DNA from: Spiroplasma endosymbiont of Diplazon laetatorius
GTDB taxonomy: Bacteria; Bacillota_I; Bacilli_A; Mycoplasmatales; Mycoplasmataceae
Length of the DNA stretch: 64,000 nucleotides
NCBI RefSeq assembly: GCF_964019625.1
Contig: NZ_OZ026458.1
Span: forward strand, 248,001-312,000
Reading direction: 5' to 3'
In this document: piece after piece, positions 9,594 through 19,145 of the stretch
How the letters are laid out: the number at the start of each line of letters is the position of its first letter
How positions within the stretch are numbered: position 1 is the stretch's first letter
Program-made: the position numbers and the translations under genes
The notes under the pieces: model-generated
Database searches by the model: none
The model's input: the letters and a program-made list of their open reading frames with translations, nothing else
Told to the model about the DNA's origin: nothing

Positions 9594-12206
9594 ATGAAAA
9601 AATTATTAACTTTATTCATGGTAACTGCAGTTACAACCTCTTCTGTAATCACGGTGTCTTCTTGCAGTATTGGAGAAACCTCTACCAGACCATACATATC
9701 AAAATTACCAGATTTTGATTGATCGAACGGTTCAACAGGATATGATTTAGATTTTGATCCTCTCAATAAAGAGTTTGTAATCGAAGAAGATAATTTTTTA
9801 GACACTAATTCAATTATTCAACCAAATTTCGTTGGTAAATATTTTGATTATGATACTTTGACAACAAATTTTAAAGAAACACCATCATTAAAAAAACAAG
9901 CCACTACAGGTGTTCCGATAAATAAAATATATTCATCCGGAAATGATTGAGCTGATTTTGGTGTTACTTCAAAGGCTAGAAAAGGATTGAAAGCAAACAC
10001 AATTTTAAATTGAAATGATGGTAAAGATATTGATTTAAAGTATGGTTTTGCAAATAAAGAATTAAATCACAGAACTAAAACTGCTCTAAAAGCAGTTTCA
10101 ACACAAGATGAAAGAATTTCTTTTGCTGATATTAGGGACCACTCTAGAGTAAATGGTTCTTATCAAAATACAAATATCGGAACTAAAAACCCATTTGAAA
10201 AATCAGTTTCAAATTTTCAGTATAGAGATTATATTTTTGATTGAGGTCAACACGGAAATATAGCTCCTCCTGCAGCGGATATGATAGATGCTGCGCATAC
10301 AAACGGTACTCCTATTTATGGGTTGATATTCTTATCTGGTTATGGAGGTCTTCAAAGAGAAGATGTAAAAGATTTCACTCGCAAAAATGCAGATGGAACA
10401 TATCAGCTTGTAGATATACTAATTGAAATGGCAATAACCTATGGTTTTGATGGATGATTTTTTAATGATGAAGCAAATGGTGGTTGACCCAACGGAACAA
10501 TAACACCTGCAAATTTTTCTTATGATATAATAAAACAATTTAATGCTAAGAAAAATAAAAGTAATGATCCAAAAGTCAAAAAATTAAACATCGCTTATTA
10601 TAGAGATAGTGGAACTTTGAAAACACTTAATAACACACCAACTTTTGGTGATTTTGCAAGAATGAGTGAATACAGTGATATTTTACAAACAGATTTCAGA
10701 GTTAAACCAAATGAAAACAAAGATTATATAAAAACAAACAATGTTGATAGTAAAAAAGTTCACAGTTTAGTGGAATTGGCAGGAATGTATTCTTTTGTTG
10801 GGAATTTCGATTGAAGACAATATATTTATGGTTTAGATGAAAATAATAACGATCCAACCAATCCTATTTATAATAAAGAAATTTACCAATCTGTAACTTC
10901 GTTTTCTGGAGCTGGCGGAGGTCAATTTGGAAGTGAGGCTCTTGAAATACTTAACTCAAATAACTCTTTAAAATCAAAAAATTATAAAAGTAAGGTTGAG
11001 TCATTTATTTATGCTCAACAAGTAAGTAATTTATATGATAATTATATATTTTCTGGATTGAATGGAGGTCTGTCTGAAAAGGATTCTGGATCAATTTCTC
11101 CTTTAGTACAAAATCCAAGAAATATGATCCAAGCAGATCCTAGGATAGATGTTGGTAATCAAAAATTAGAAGATGAAAATGATATTTTCAAAAACTTATA
11201 TGATTTTAAAAATAATGGAGGTTATGTTTCTACTAGTTTTGGAATCGGAGATGTAGTTCAAGAGTATACAATTATAAATGATGAAAACTTCCAAGATAAA
11301 AATAGTATCAAAACTAATTTCTCTCTTGGGAATGGTTCATATTTTTATGAAAGAAATGCAAACGGTAAAATAACAAGTAAGTTAGAAGGTTATCCTTGAA
11401 CTAACAGAAGATTTACTGATTTAGCACAAACATATAACTTTGATATAAAGAAGGACAAAAAAAACTTACCTATTGACCAAGGCATTAATGGTTTTTATGA
11501 TTACTATGAACCTTATGTAAAAGGTAATTCTTTATCTATTGGTTCTATTCTTAATATGGATGGTTCTATTTCTGAAGCTAATTGAAAAAGTGGAAGTTAT
11601 GATTGAAATATTATGGGTTCAAATTTAGAAAAAGGAAATTATTCTTTATCTTTTAATGTTAAAACTTCAAATGAGAATCTAAATATTGAAAATGATTTAA
11701 AAATACTTACCACATATACTAAAGATGGTGTTAATGAACAAACAGAATATTACACACCTAAAGTTAAAGAACTTAGTGATGGTTGATATAATATCTCAAC
11801 AGAAATATCTGCAACTGAAAATAAAAAAATTGCTAAGATGGGAATACAAATAAATCCAAAAATTGATGCAAAATTCAAATTTAATGTTGGTGAGTTTAAT
11901 ATTGAAAAAGAAAAACTCGAAAAAGAAAACACTGTAGTTTCAGATATAAATTCAGAAGCTGTAATTAAAAGAGATGATCAAACTATAAATGTGAGAATGA
12001 ATTGACGATCAAATCAAAATAAATCAGATTATTATGAAATATACTATAAATATGATGATAAATGATTTAGAGTTGGTGAATCAAGTATAGAATCTTTTTA
12101 TGTTGCTAACTTAAAATATGAAAGCGATATAGTACAGTTTGGTATTAAACCTGTAAATTCTGGTAATGATAATCAAAAAATACAGACATTTAAATTGAAA
12201 ATTTAG
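9594..12206 (+). CDS. GH85 endo-beta-N-acetylglucosaminidase lipoprotein
   Basis: Cleaves the chitobiose core (GlcNAc-beta1,4-GlcNAc) of N-linked glycans, releasing oligosaccharides from host glycoproteins. It has 870 residues with a lipobox ending SVITVSSC (Cys24), so it is anchored outside the membrane. The GH85 core spans about residues 110-480: YIFDWGQHG, NGTPIYGLIF and YGFDGWFFNDE. The last carries the family's catalytic N-x-E pair (N291 to position the oxazoline, E293 as acid/base). The region after ~residue 630 is beta-rich and may bind carbohydrate. Many TGA codons are Trp. It has a ribosome site (AAGGAGAGG) and is last in a five-gene run with an ABC exporter. Host-glycan foraging or masking is inferred. 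Confidence 0.88.
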
Positions 12207-12246
12207 TATAAAAAAAATCATTCCTTATTGAATGATTTTTTTTATA
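12207..12246. terminator. Bidirectional terminator between GH85 gene and ppa
   Basis: A perfect 16-bp inverted repeat (12207-12222 and 12231-12246) has an 8-base loop and A/T runs on both sides. It separates two convergent genes. Confidence 0.88.
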
Positions 12247-12254
12247 CTACAATA

Positions 12255-12818
12255 TTATCCTTGACCTAAGCCTTTTTCTTTTCACTCAGCCATGATTTCC
12301 TCTTTACCACCAGGTTTTGAGTATCTTTCTTTGTATTCAGCATATCTTTCTGTACATTCTTTTAGTTCATGCATAGCTTCTTCTGCTGTTCCTCAACCAT
12401 TTATTTTAACTTCTTTTTTTTGTAAAGCTTTATATTGTAAGAAGAAGTTTTCGATTTCATCTTTTAAATGTTGTGGTACATCACTTAATGTTTTGTAAGC
12501 ATCAAATCTTCTATCATCTGCAAAAACACCAAATAATTTAGTGTCAATTTCTCCAGCATCAATCATTTTGATTGAACCTAAAATTCTAACATTAACTCCA
12601 ACTCCTGGAAGAGTAGGGTAAGTTACAAGACTTATTACATCTAATGGATCTCCATCTCAATCAAGAGTATTAGGTACAAAACCATATTCTCCTGGGTAAA
12701 AGTTTGCTCCGTATAATACTCTATCTAAACTAATTTCGTTAGTGTTTATATCGTATTCATATTTATTTGAACTACCCTTTGGTATTTCAACTATCATTTT
12801 AATTGTATTGTTTTCCAT
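12255..12818 (-). CDS. ppa: Inorganic pyrophosphatase
   Basis: Family I soluble pyrophosphatase, hydrolysing the PPi released by nucleic-acid and aminoacyl-tRNA synthesis. It has 187 residues, close to the family norm. The signature metal-binding stretch DWDGDPLDV is present, along with IPKGSSNKYEYD near the N-terminus and YGANFYPGEYGFVPNT before the active site. TGA codons are Trp. AGGAGA lies upstream of the ATG. It is downstream of the ribU-like gene on the same strand, separated by a terminator hairpin, and may have its own promoter near 12846-12851. Confidence 0.95.
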
Positions 12819-12852
12819 TAATAAAAATCTCCTCTACAAAGATATTTTATAT

Positions 12853-12880
12853 TAAAAAAAGAAACTACATAAGTAGTTTC
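12853..12880 (-). terminator. Terminator after ribU-like gene
   Basis: An 8-bp stem, GAAACTAC/GTAGTTTC (12861-12868, 12873-12880), is followed on the minus strand by a T-run (12854-12860). Confidence 0.75.
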
Positions 12881-13593
12881 TAAAATAAATGTTTATTAAT
12901 TAAGTAAACTAGTGTTTTAATACTTAAACAAATAATGATAAGATTTGCAGCAAACTTTAATAAAGATACACCAAATGCAATAAAAAGTAAAGAAATTCAT
13001 GTTGCACTACCTTTATCGCCAATAATTTTACCTGTATCAGGTCAAACGTTCTTATATCATTCGAAAATAAATAAATCATTTAACACTAATGATGTAAAAG
13101 CTGACATAAAAGAAGCTACAAAACCACAAACTGCAATAATGGCAATATAGTATTTGATTTGATTATCACTTTCTACTTTAAATAATCAATATTTCTTCAA
13201 TAAAAAGAAAAATATGGCAAAAAAAGCTAAAAAAGAAACATCAGATAAAGTCATTGCCAACACTCCTATAGGATCACTTCCAAAAGGCAATACAATTCTT
13301 AAAGAATTTGCTGCTGCACAAAATATAGATGCATAAATAAAGTTAGAACTTATATAAATAAACATTATTCCCACAAACGATATTTCCATTGTGAAAAAAT
13401 TAGCGATTGGTATAGCTCCAAATGCATATTTACTAAATATTGTTAAGAATATCTCGACCGCAAACAACATAGAAAGCAGCGATATCTTTTTTATATCTAA
13501 GTAGAAAATGTCTTTCATAACCAATCTTCAGTTATATCTATTGATCTCTGCAAAGTCATATTTATGACTTCAAAAACCATAATAATTTTCCAT
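12880..13593 (-). CDS. ribU: ECF transporter S component, probable riboflavin transporter RibU
   Basis: A 237-residue membrane protein with about six spans, fitting the substrate-binding S component of an ECF transporter. Assignment to riboflavin rests mainly on the FMN riboswitch and terminator in its leader. The ATG at 13593 follows GAAAGGA. TGA codons in the N-terminal part and later are Trp. The S component would pair with a shared EcfA/EcfA'/EcfT module encoded elsewhere, since none is in this window. Riboflavin import is expected in an organism that does not make the vitamin. Confidence 0.8.
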
Positions 13594-13611
13594 TTAAAAA
13601 ATCCTTTCAAA

Positions 13612-13640
13612 TAAAAAGGCCCCACTAAATAAGGGGCTTT
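13612..13640 (-). terminator. Riboswitch expression-platform terminator
   Basis: On the minus strand a GC-rich stem (GCCCC/GGGGC) with T-run lies between the FMN aptamer and the ribU-like start. Ligand binding presumably favours this hairpin and stops transcription. Confidence 0.75.
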
Positions 13641-13684
13641 TATAAAACAAAAAATATAAACTTGAAAAGTTTAATTTATTGCTA

Positions 13685-13803
13685 GGTATTTTCTCACATC
13701 CGGACTGTACCGTCGGTTTCAGAATTCCACTGAATCATGCTCTTTTATAAGCTCATAGACTTTCACTATCGGTAAGGAATTTAACCTTGCCCCGAAAATA
13801 CTC
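13685..13803 (-). promoter_or_regulatory. FMN riboswitch (RFN element)
   Basis: On the minus strand the sequence carries conserved RFN blocks: GGGGCAAGGTTAAATTCC, GATAGTGAAAGTCTATGAGC, CAGTGGAATTCTGAAACCGA and CGGTACAGTCCGGATG. Its ends pair as the P1 helix (13794-13803 with 13685-13693). It senses FMN and controls the downstream S-component gene by transcription termination. Confidence 0.93.
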
Positions 13804-13847
13804 ACATTATTATTATAAACTACTATACATAAAAAACATTTAATTCT

Positions 13848-13890
13848 AATTTATAAAAATTATAATTTGTATTTATAATTTTTATAAATT
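13848..13890. repeat. Perfect 18-bp inverted repeat, candidate operator
   Basis: Arms 13848-13865 and 13873-13890 are exact reverse complements with a 7-base spacer. The repeat sits between the divergent FMN-riboswitch leader and the His-rich S-component gene. It covers the -35 position relative to a TATAAT at 13895-13900. Being pure A/T apart from one G in the spacer, part of the symmetry could be chance, but 18 exact pairs is long. Confidence 0.6.
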
Positions 13891-13894
13891 GATA

Positions 13895-13900
13895 TATAAT
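13895..13900 (+). promoter_or_regulatory. -10 box of the His-rich S-component gene
   Basis: TATAAT 29 bases before the ATG, with AAAGGAG between them as ribosome site. The 18-bp inverted repeat lies immediately upstream. Confidence 0.55.
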
Positions 13901-13928
13901 ATTTTTGACATATAAAGGAGAAAAAAAT

Positions 13929-14768
13929 ATGGAAAACAAAAATCACGAAATTCCACATCACGATGATGAAAAAGAGGGTAAAAAAGATCATTATCATGAT
14001 GAACATCACTTTGATTTTCTAGGTAACCACGATGATATTAACGATGAAGATTTTCATTGAAAAAATAGTTTATTTACAAGCAGACGTAATTTAACATTTA
14101 AAATAACTCTATCAGGAGTTTTTCTGGCATTGGCAATTGCAATGTCGGCATTTGAAATGGGTATTGAATTTATTTTAGAAAAAGTTCAATATCAAGGTGT
14201 TCCAATTCCATTTAGAATATTTGATTTAATAGTAATAACATTATCTTTATCGGCTTTAGGACCTATTTTCTCAAGTTTAATTGGTTTTATTGCGCCATTT
14301 ATACATTTAGCAGATGGAATGCATAGCCCTGTAGCGGTTGTTGTTGATTGTACGGGTTATTTCATAGCTGTTTGAGTATTATGATTTTTCTACTACTTTG
14401 TGTTTAGAAACTCAAGTATTCATAAACATCCAATTAATAGTGTAGACAAGTTTAAAAGGTGAACACCAATTGTAGCTTTTGTACCTATTATGACAATAAT
14501 TTACACAGTTATAGTTTTTGGAATGATGTATTTAAATATAACTTTTGAAGAAGCTCATCATTCACATGAAACATTTGCTAATATATCATTATTCCATGGA
14601 GATCACGCACATGACCACGACCATGGTGAGTGAGAAGATATAGTTAATAACTTTGGTGTATTTATAGGTATAATTTCTGCAATTGAATTAGCAAGATTTT
14701 CAATTTGCTACTCAATATTTGCATCAATTGAACCTCAAGTTAAAAAAATTAACCACTACTATAAGTAA
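13929..14768 (+). CDS. His-rich ECF transporter S component, possibly metal-linked
   Basis: A 279-residue membrane protein. The core (about residues 58-155) has the S-component pattern: a short-residue helix (VFLALAIAMSAFEMG), then PFRIFD and SALGPIFSSLIGFIAPFIH. The cytoplasmic-type N-terminus has nine His in the first 43 residues. A loop near residues 217-237 has about eight more, in alternating HxH patterns typical of metal binding. A nickel, cobalt, zinc or similar ligand is therefore plausible, but no metal-family signature was recognised, so this is inference. AAAGGAG precedes the ATG. It is transcribed away from the FMN riboswitch unit behind a long palindrome. Confidence 0.75.
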
Positions 14769-14850
14769 AAATAATTATTCTAATTTTTTCTTGCAATATT
14801 TGATAAAATCAATGTATAAGTTTTAAATAGATTGGCGAGGAAAATCGAAA

Positions 14851-15873
14851 ATGGCAGGAAAAAAACCAGTATATGTTTCTATGGATTTAGGAACAGCTTA
14901 CACTTTAGTATATATTGAAGGTCAAGGAATCGTTTATAACGAACCTTCAATCGTTGCTTACAGAATTAAAGAAAATAAAATCGTAGCAGTAGGAGCAGAA
15001 GCTTACAAAATGATCGGTAAAGGTAACAAAAACCTAAGAATCGTTAGACCAATGGTTGATGGAGTTATTACTGATATCAAAGCTACTCAAGCTCAATTAA
15101 ACTATATCTTTGCAAAATTAAGATTAGAAAAAACTCTAAGAGGATGTGTTATGTTATTAGCTTGTCCTTCAGTTATTACTGAATTAGAAAAATCAGCATT
15201 ACAAAAAATTGCATTAAACTTAGGTGCAGGACATGTATTTATTGAAGAAGAAGTTAAAATGGCAGCTATTGGAGCTGGAGTAAATATTTATGCTCCAACT
15301 GGAAACTTAGTTGTTGATATGGGTGGGGGAACAACAGATGTTGCTGTTATCTCATCAGGAGACATAGTTCTTTCAAAATCAGTTAAAATAGCTGGTAACT
15401 ACTTAAACGAAGAAATTTTAAAATTTGTTAGAGCACAATACGGAATGGAAATTGGGATCAAAACAGCTGAAACAATTAAAATCAGTATTGGTTCATTAGC
15501 AAAACATTCTGATGAAAAATCAATGAAAGTTTACGGACGTGACGTTGTTTCTGGATTACCAAGAGAAATCGAAATTACTCCAGAAGAAATGAGAGAAGTA
15601 TTAAAAGTTCCTTTATCAAGAATTATTGAATTAGTAGTTCAAGTTCTTGAAGCAACACCAGCTGAATTAGCTGGAGATATCTTCAGAAACGGAGTTATCT
15701 TATGTGGTGGAACAGCATTAATTAAAGGTATTGCAAAATACTTTGGTGATACTTTACAATTACCAACAAAAGTTGGAGAAACACCATTGTTAGCAGTTAT
15801 TAACGGTACAAAAAAATATGAATCAGAAGTTTTTGAACAATTAAGAGCAGCAAAACATGAATTAGATTACTAG
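14851..15873 (+). CDS. mreB: MreB-family actin-like protein
   Basis: Actin-fold ATPase that polymerises under the membrane. In Spiroplasma several MreB paralogs support the helical cell shape and swimming. It has 340 residues, the normal length. The nucleotide-binding motifs are phosphate 1 DLGTAYT (~residues 12-18), phosphate 2 DMGGGTTDVAV (~157-167) and the adenosine motif GGTALIKG near residue 289. A GAGG ribosome site precedes the ATG. It is monocistronic with its own terminator and without mreC/mreD, as usual in Spiroplasma. Which of the several MreB paralogs this is cannot be decided without alignment. Confidence 0.95.
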   Translation: MAGKKPVYVSMDLGTAYTLVYIEGQGIVYNEPSIVAYRIKENKIVAVGAEAYKMIGKGNKNLRIVRPMVDGVITDIKATQAQLNYIFAKLRLEKTLRGCVMLLACPSVITELEKSALQKIALNLGAGHVFIEEEVKMAAIGAGVNIYAPTGNLVVDMGGGTTDVAVISSGDIVLSKSVKIAGNYLNEEILKFVRAQYGMEIGIKTAETIKISIGSLAKHSDEKSMKVYGRDVVSGLPREIEITPEEMREVLKVPLSRIIELVVQVLEATPAELAGDIFRNGVILCGGTALIKGIAKYFGDTLQLPTKVGETPLLAVINGTKKYESEVFEQLRAAKHELDY

Positions 15874-15897
15874 AAAAATGCCAAAAGGCATTTTTTT
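15874..15897 (+). terminator. Terminator after mreB
   Basis: A 9-bp stem (15874-15882, 15887-15895; loop AAAA) is followed by T residues. Confidence 0.8.
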
Positions 15898-15963
15898 TAT
15901 TTGGAAATTATTGGAGAAAAATTCTAAAAAAAAATAAAAAAAATGTAACTTTTTTTATGAGTA

Positions 15964-15972
15964 TGCTATAAT
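15964..15972 (+). promoter_or_regulatory. Extended -10 promoter of candidate small RNA
   Basis: TGCTATAAT is an exact extended -10. A start near 15979 would begin the structured transcript that ends at 16165. Confidence 0.6.
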
Positions 15973-16028
15973 GAAATTGAAATTACAAGGAATTGTAATT
16001 TTACATGTATCAACAATGGGATGTTAAC

Positions 16029-16121
16029 ATGTTCAAAAGAAAAGCTGATTATCTTATTTCATTAATTATTAAAATAAAGTTGTTTTTGGGAATTGAATGA
16101 GTGGTGCAACATAAAAAATAA
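16029..16121 (+). CDS. Possible 30-residue basic, amphipathic peptide
   Basis: ATG at 16029 opens a 30-codon frame with one TGA=Trp, ending at TAA 16121. The peptide is Lys-rich with a hydrophobic middle (ISLIIKIKLFLGIEW), like small membrane peptides or type I toxins. The ribosome site is weak (GGGATG). It lies inside a structured RNA, so it may be a chance frame. Confidence 0.25.
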
Positions 16122-16137
16122 TTCAGATAAGATAAAT

Positions 16138-16165
16138 AAAAAAATTCTCGCAAGAGAATTTTTTT
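16138..16165. terminator. Bidirectional terminator, small RNA / ferredoxin
   Basis: A perfect 12-bp stem (16138-16149 and 16154-16165, loop GCAA) has A and T runs on either side. Confidence 0.85.
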
Positions 16166-16167
16166 AT

Positions 16168-16350
16168 TTATTCATCACCAATTTTAACAGCACCAGTTGG
16201 ACAAACCATTTGGCATTCCACTAATTCAAGATCATTTTCGTTTGCTTCAGCAAAACCGTCATCATCCATGAAGAGAGTACCAGTTTCATCAATTTGTACA
16301 CAAGCCATGCAACCAATACACATTGATTTATCTATTCAAGTTTTTTTCAT
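16168..16350 (-). CDS. fer: Small 4Fe-4S ferredoxin
   Basis: A 60-residue electron carrier. C11, C14, C17 (CIGCMAC) and C50 (VCP) form a single-cluster CxxCxxC...CP set, with an extra C46. The acidic middle is typical of ferredoxins. One Trp is TGA. GGAGATGG lies upstream of the ATG. It is monocistronic, sharing a terminator with the convergent small-RNA unit. Its redox partner is not evident; candidates in a mollicute include radical SAM proteins such as the HemW-like one in this window. Confidence 0.9.
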
Positions 16351-16441
16351 AAAAACCATCTCCGTTTCATTAATATAATAACAATAATTTTAAATATTTA
16401 CATATTTAATTTATAATATATAGGTTAATGGGGTGAAAAAA

Positions 16442-17119
16442 ATGAACCTAACAAGAATGGAAAGAAACAAGCAAATTCATGAAAAAGTGAGAAAAGAAAT
16501 TGCTTATAAAAAGAATATTCAAGATGAAAAATCTATAATTCATTCTACTTTTGAAAAACTTAAGAAAATAGATCTAGATTTTTTCAAAGAAAAGTTAGCT
16601 TTATTTGATGCTAAACACGAATTTGAAAAACCTTATTTAGATAGAGATAAATCTTCAAGTCTTTTCCCAGAAGAAATTAAGTACGAGATGAAATTAGAAA
16701 TCTCAGAACTTAAAAAACTTGGAAATGCGCCAGTTGTTAAAAAACCAGAACCTGAAATGGAAGAAGAATCTTTAAATTTAAGAAGTGAAAAGTACATTAA
16801 TTTATATAAAAGTCTTCAAGCAAACGAAAAAAACTTTCAAAGAAACATTGATAAGTTAAAAGAGAAACAAGCAGGACTTAAAAATACACCCCAAGATATA
16901 TCTATGACAACAGTACAACAAGTTAGAAGTAAAGATAATAGAAGTACTCAACAAATGATATTAGAAGTTAGTGAAAAAAACGAAAAAGGTCAAAATAGAG
17001 TACTTAAATCTTGAAAATTATATGAAAAAAAATATGGTTTTAAATGAGCTTTACCAATTTTAATAATATTGGCTCTAGTTATGGTTTTAGCTATAATAAT
17101 TCCAATTTTCATTGTGTAG
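16442..17119 (+). CDS. Unknown coiled-coil protein with C-terminal membrane anchor
   Basis: Function not recognised. It has 225 residues: a highly charged, helix-rich region (residues 1-190) with coiled-coil-like stretches, then two TGA=Trp codons and a single hydrophobic segment at the extreme C-terminus (about 203-225), so it looks tail-anchored with the bulk in the cytoplasm. The ATG at 16442 is preferred over a GTG at 16433 because GGGG overlaps the latter. It lies 15 bp before cmk and is probably cotranscribed with it. Confidence 0.7.
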
Positions 17120-17134
17120 AAGGGTATTTATAAT

Positions 17135-17797
17135 ATGAAAAACATAAATATTGCAGTAGATGGAACTGCAGGGTCAGGAAAAAGTTCTGTAATGACAAAA
17201 ATTGCAGATAAACTTCAAATGAATTTTATAGATACAGGTGTGATGTATAGAGCATTTACAAAATTATGTATCGATAATGGAGTTGATTTCTTGTCTGACT
17301 CAGATATTGAAAAGCAAATAGAAAAATTTGATTTTCAATATATTAATGAGAACTCAATACTTGTTAATGGTATCGATTATGGAAAAAACATTTTTGATTA
17401 TGAAGTTGCAGAAAACATTAAATATGTGGCTAAAAATAATAAAGTAAGAGCATTTATGGTTAAAGCACAAAGAAAAATGTCAGAGAGCAAAAATAATATT
17501 GTTATTGGAAGAGATATTACAACAGTTGTTTTACCAGAAGCAGAATTAAAAATATATTTTGATTGTTCTGTTGAATCAAGAGCAAAAAGAAGATTTGAAC
17601 AAAATAATAGAAAAAACGTAACTCCAAATGTTTATGAAGATATTTTAAGACAAATACAACAAAGAGATGATTACGACAAAAAAAGAGATGTAGGGGCTTT
17701 AAAGATAGCTCCCGATGCTTGATACTTAGATACAAGTGAATTAAATATGGATCAAGTTATTGAAGTGATTTTGAAAAAAATAGAAGAAATAAGATAA
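17135..17797 (+). CDS. cmk: Cytidylate kinase
   Basis: Phosphorylates CMP and dCMP to the diphosphates using ATP. It has 220 residues with P-loop GTAGSGKS (10-17), and the family's DTGVMYRA and VIGRDITT motifs bind CMP. One TGA (~17720) is Trp. AGAAGGG upstream serves as ribosome site. It precedes der, a conserved Firmicutes/Mollicutes arrangement (cmk-der-gpsA-hup). Confidence 0.95.
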
Positions 17798-17827
17798 TTT
17801 TATAAAAAATATAGGAGGTGTAGAATT

Positions 17828-19141
17828 ATGGCAAGAAAAGGAATAGTTGCAGTTGTTGGTAGACCTAATGTTGGTAAATCTACACTTTTTAATAGAATAA
17901 TTAGAGAAAAAAAAGCTATAGTAGAAGATAAACCTGGTGTTACAAGAGATAGAATGTATGGAAGAGCAGAATGACTTACATTACCTTTTATAGTTGTAGA
18001 TACTGGAGGAATTACTTTACAAGATAGTCCTTTTTCAAAAGAAATAAGAATGCAAGCTGAAATAGCAATTAAAGAAGCTGATGTTATTGTTTTTGTAATA
18101 AACTATAAAGACGGCATTACTCAAGAGGATGAAGCTGTTGCAAAAATACTTTATAAAACTCAAAAACCAGTTATTTTAGCTGTAAATAAATATGACAAAA
18201 AAGAACAATTTGATGAATCATTTACATTCATGACATTAGGTTTTGGTGAACCTTGTTTAATTTCTTCGACACACGGTATTGGTGTTGGTGACTTATTAGA
18301 TAAAGTTATTGAAAGTATGCCTAAATTTGATGACAACAAAGATGATGAAGAACTAAAATTAGCAATAGTTGGTAGACCTAACGTTGGAAAATCAAGTTTA
18401 GTAAATGCACTTGTTGGTGAAGAGAGAATGATTGTTTCAGATATTGCAGGAACAACTGTTGATGCAGTTGACAGTAAAATAAAATACAATGGTAACGAAT
18501 ATACAATTATTGATACTGCTGGTATGAGAAAAAAAGGTAAGATTTATGAAAATCTTGAAAAGTACAGTTACCTAAGATCAATTACAAGTATAAATAAAGC
18601 TGACATAGTTTTACTTGTTTTAGACTCAAGTGAAAAAGTAGCAGACCATGATACAAATATTGGTGGGGTTGCATTTGAGGAAAATAAACCTATAATAATA
18701 ATTGGTAATAAATGAGATTTAGTTTCAAATAAAGAAACTAATACTATGAAGAGAAAAGAAGAGGAAATCAAAGCCTACTTCAAGTACTTAAATTACGCAA
18801 AGGTATTATTTTTATCAGCAAAAGAAAACAAAAGAGTTAATAAAATATTTGATGTAGTTGATCTTGTTCAAAAAAATATTAAAAAAAGAATTAGAACAAG
18901 TTTATTAAATGAAATATTCAATAAAGCTCAATTAATAAATCCAGCACCAAATCATAATGGTGGTAGATTAAAAATATTTTATGCATCACAAGTTGAAGCG
19001 TATTTACCAACATTTGTTTTATTTGTAAATAATCCAGAATTTGTACACTTCTCATATAAAAGATTCTTAGAAAACCAAATAAGAGCGCAATTTGATTTTA
19101 GTGGAGTGCCAATAACAATAATCTTTAGGGAAAGGAAATAA
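17828..19141 (+). CDS. der: Ribosome biogenesis GTPase Der (EngA)
   Basis: Double GTPase required for maturation of the 50S subunit. It has 437 residues with two tandem G domains: the first P-loop GRPNVGKS at residues 11-18 with DTGGI, the second near residue 180 with DTAGM. A C-terminal KH-like domain follows from about residue 350. Two TGA codons are Trp. A strong AGGAGG site precedes the ATG. It ends 4 bp before gpsA. Confidence 0.97.
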
Positions 19142-19145
19142 GAAA

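Larger units (their letters stand above)
15978..16165 (+). ncRNA. Candidate structured small RNA, ~187 nt
   Basis: The mreB-ferredoxin gap holds an isolated transcription unit with a strong promoter and a terminator. Visible helices include AAATTAC/GTAATTT near the 5' end, ACATGT/ACATGT enclosing AACA/TGTT (about 16003-16032), and a 9-bp long-range pair TTATCTTAT (16049-16057) with ATAAGATAA (16127-16135). It does not carry the 4.5S, tmRNA or RNase P signatures I looked for. A 30-codon frame (16029-16121) inside it is listed separately. Identity unknown. Confidence 0.45.

Noticed and set aside
10241-10426. Short frame of 61 codons inside the GH85 gene
   Set aside because: Out of frame within a continuous coding sequence; no ribosome site; low-complexity composition.
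18160-18489. Minus-strand frames inside der
   Set aside because: Shadow of a conserved gene; composition is Ser/Leu-rich as expected from the reverse of AT-rich coding DNA.
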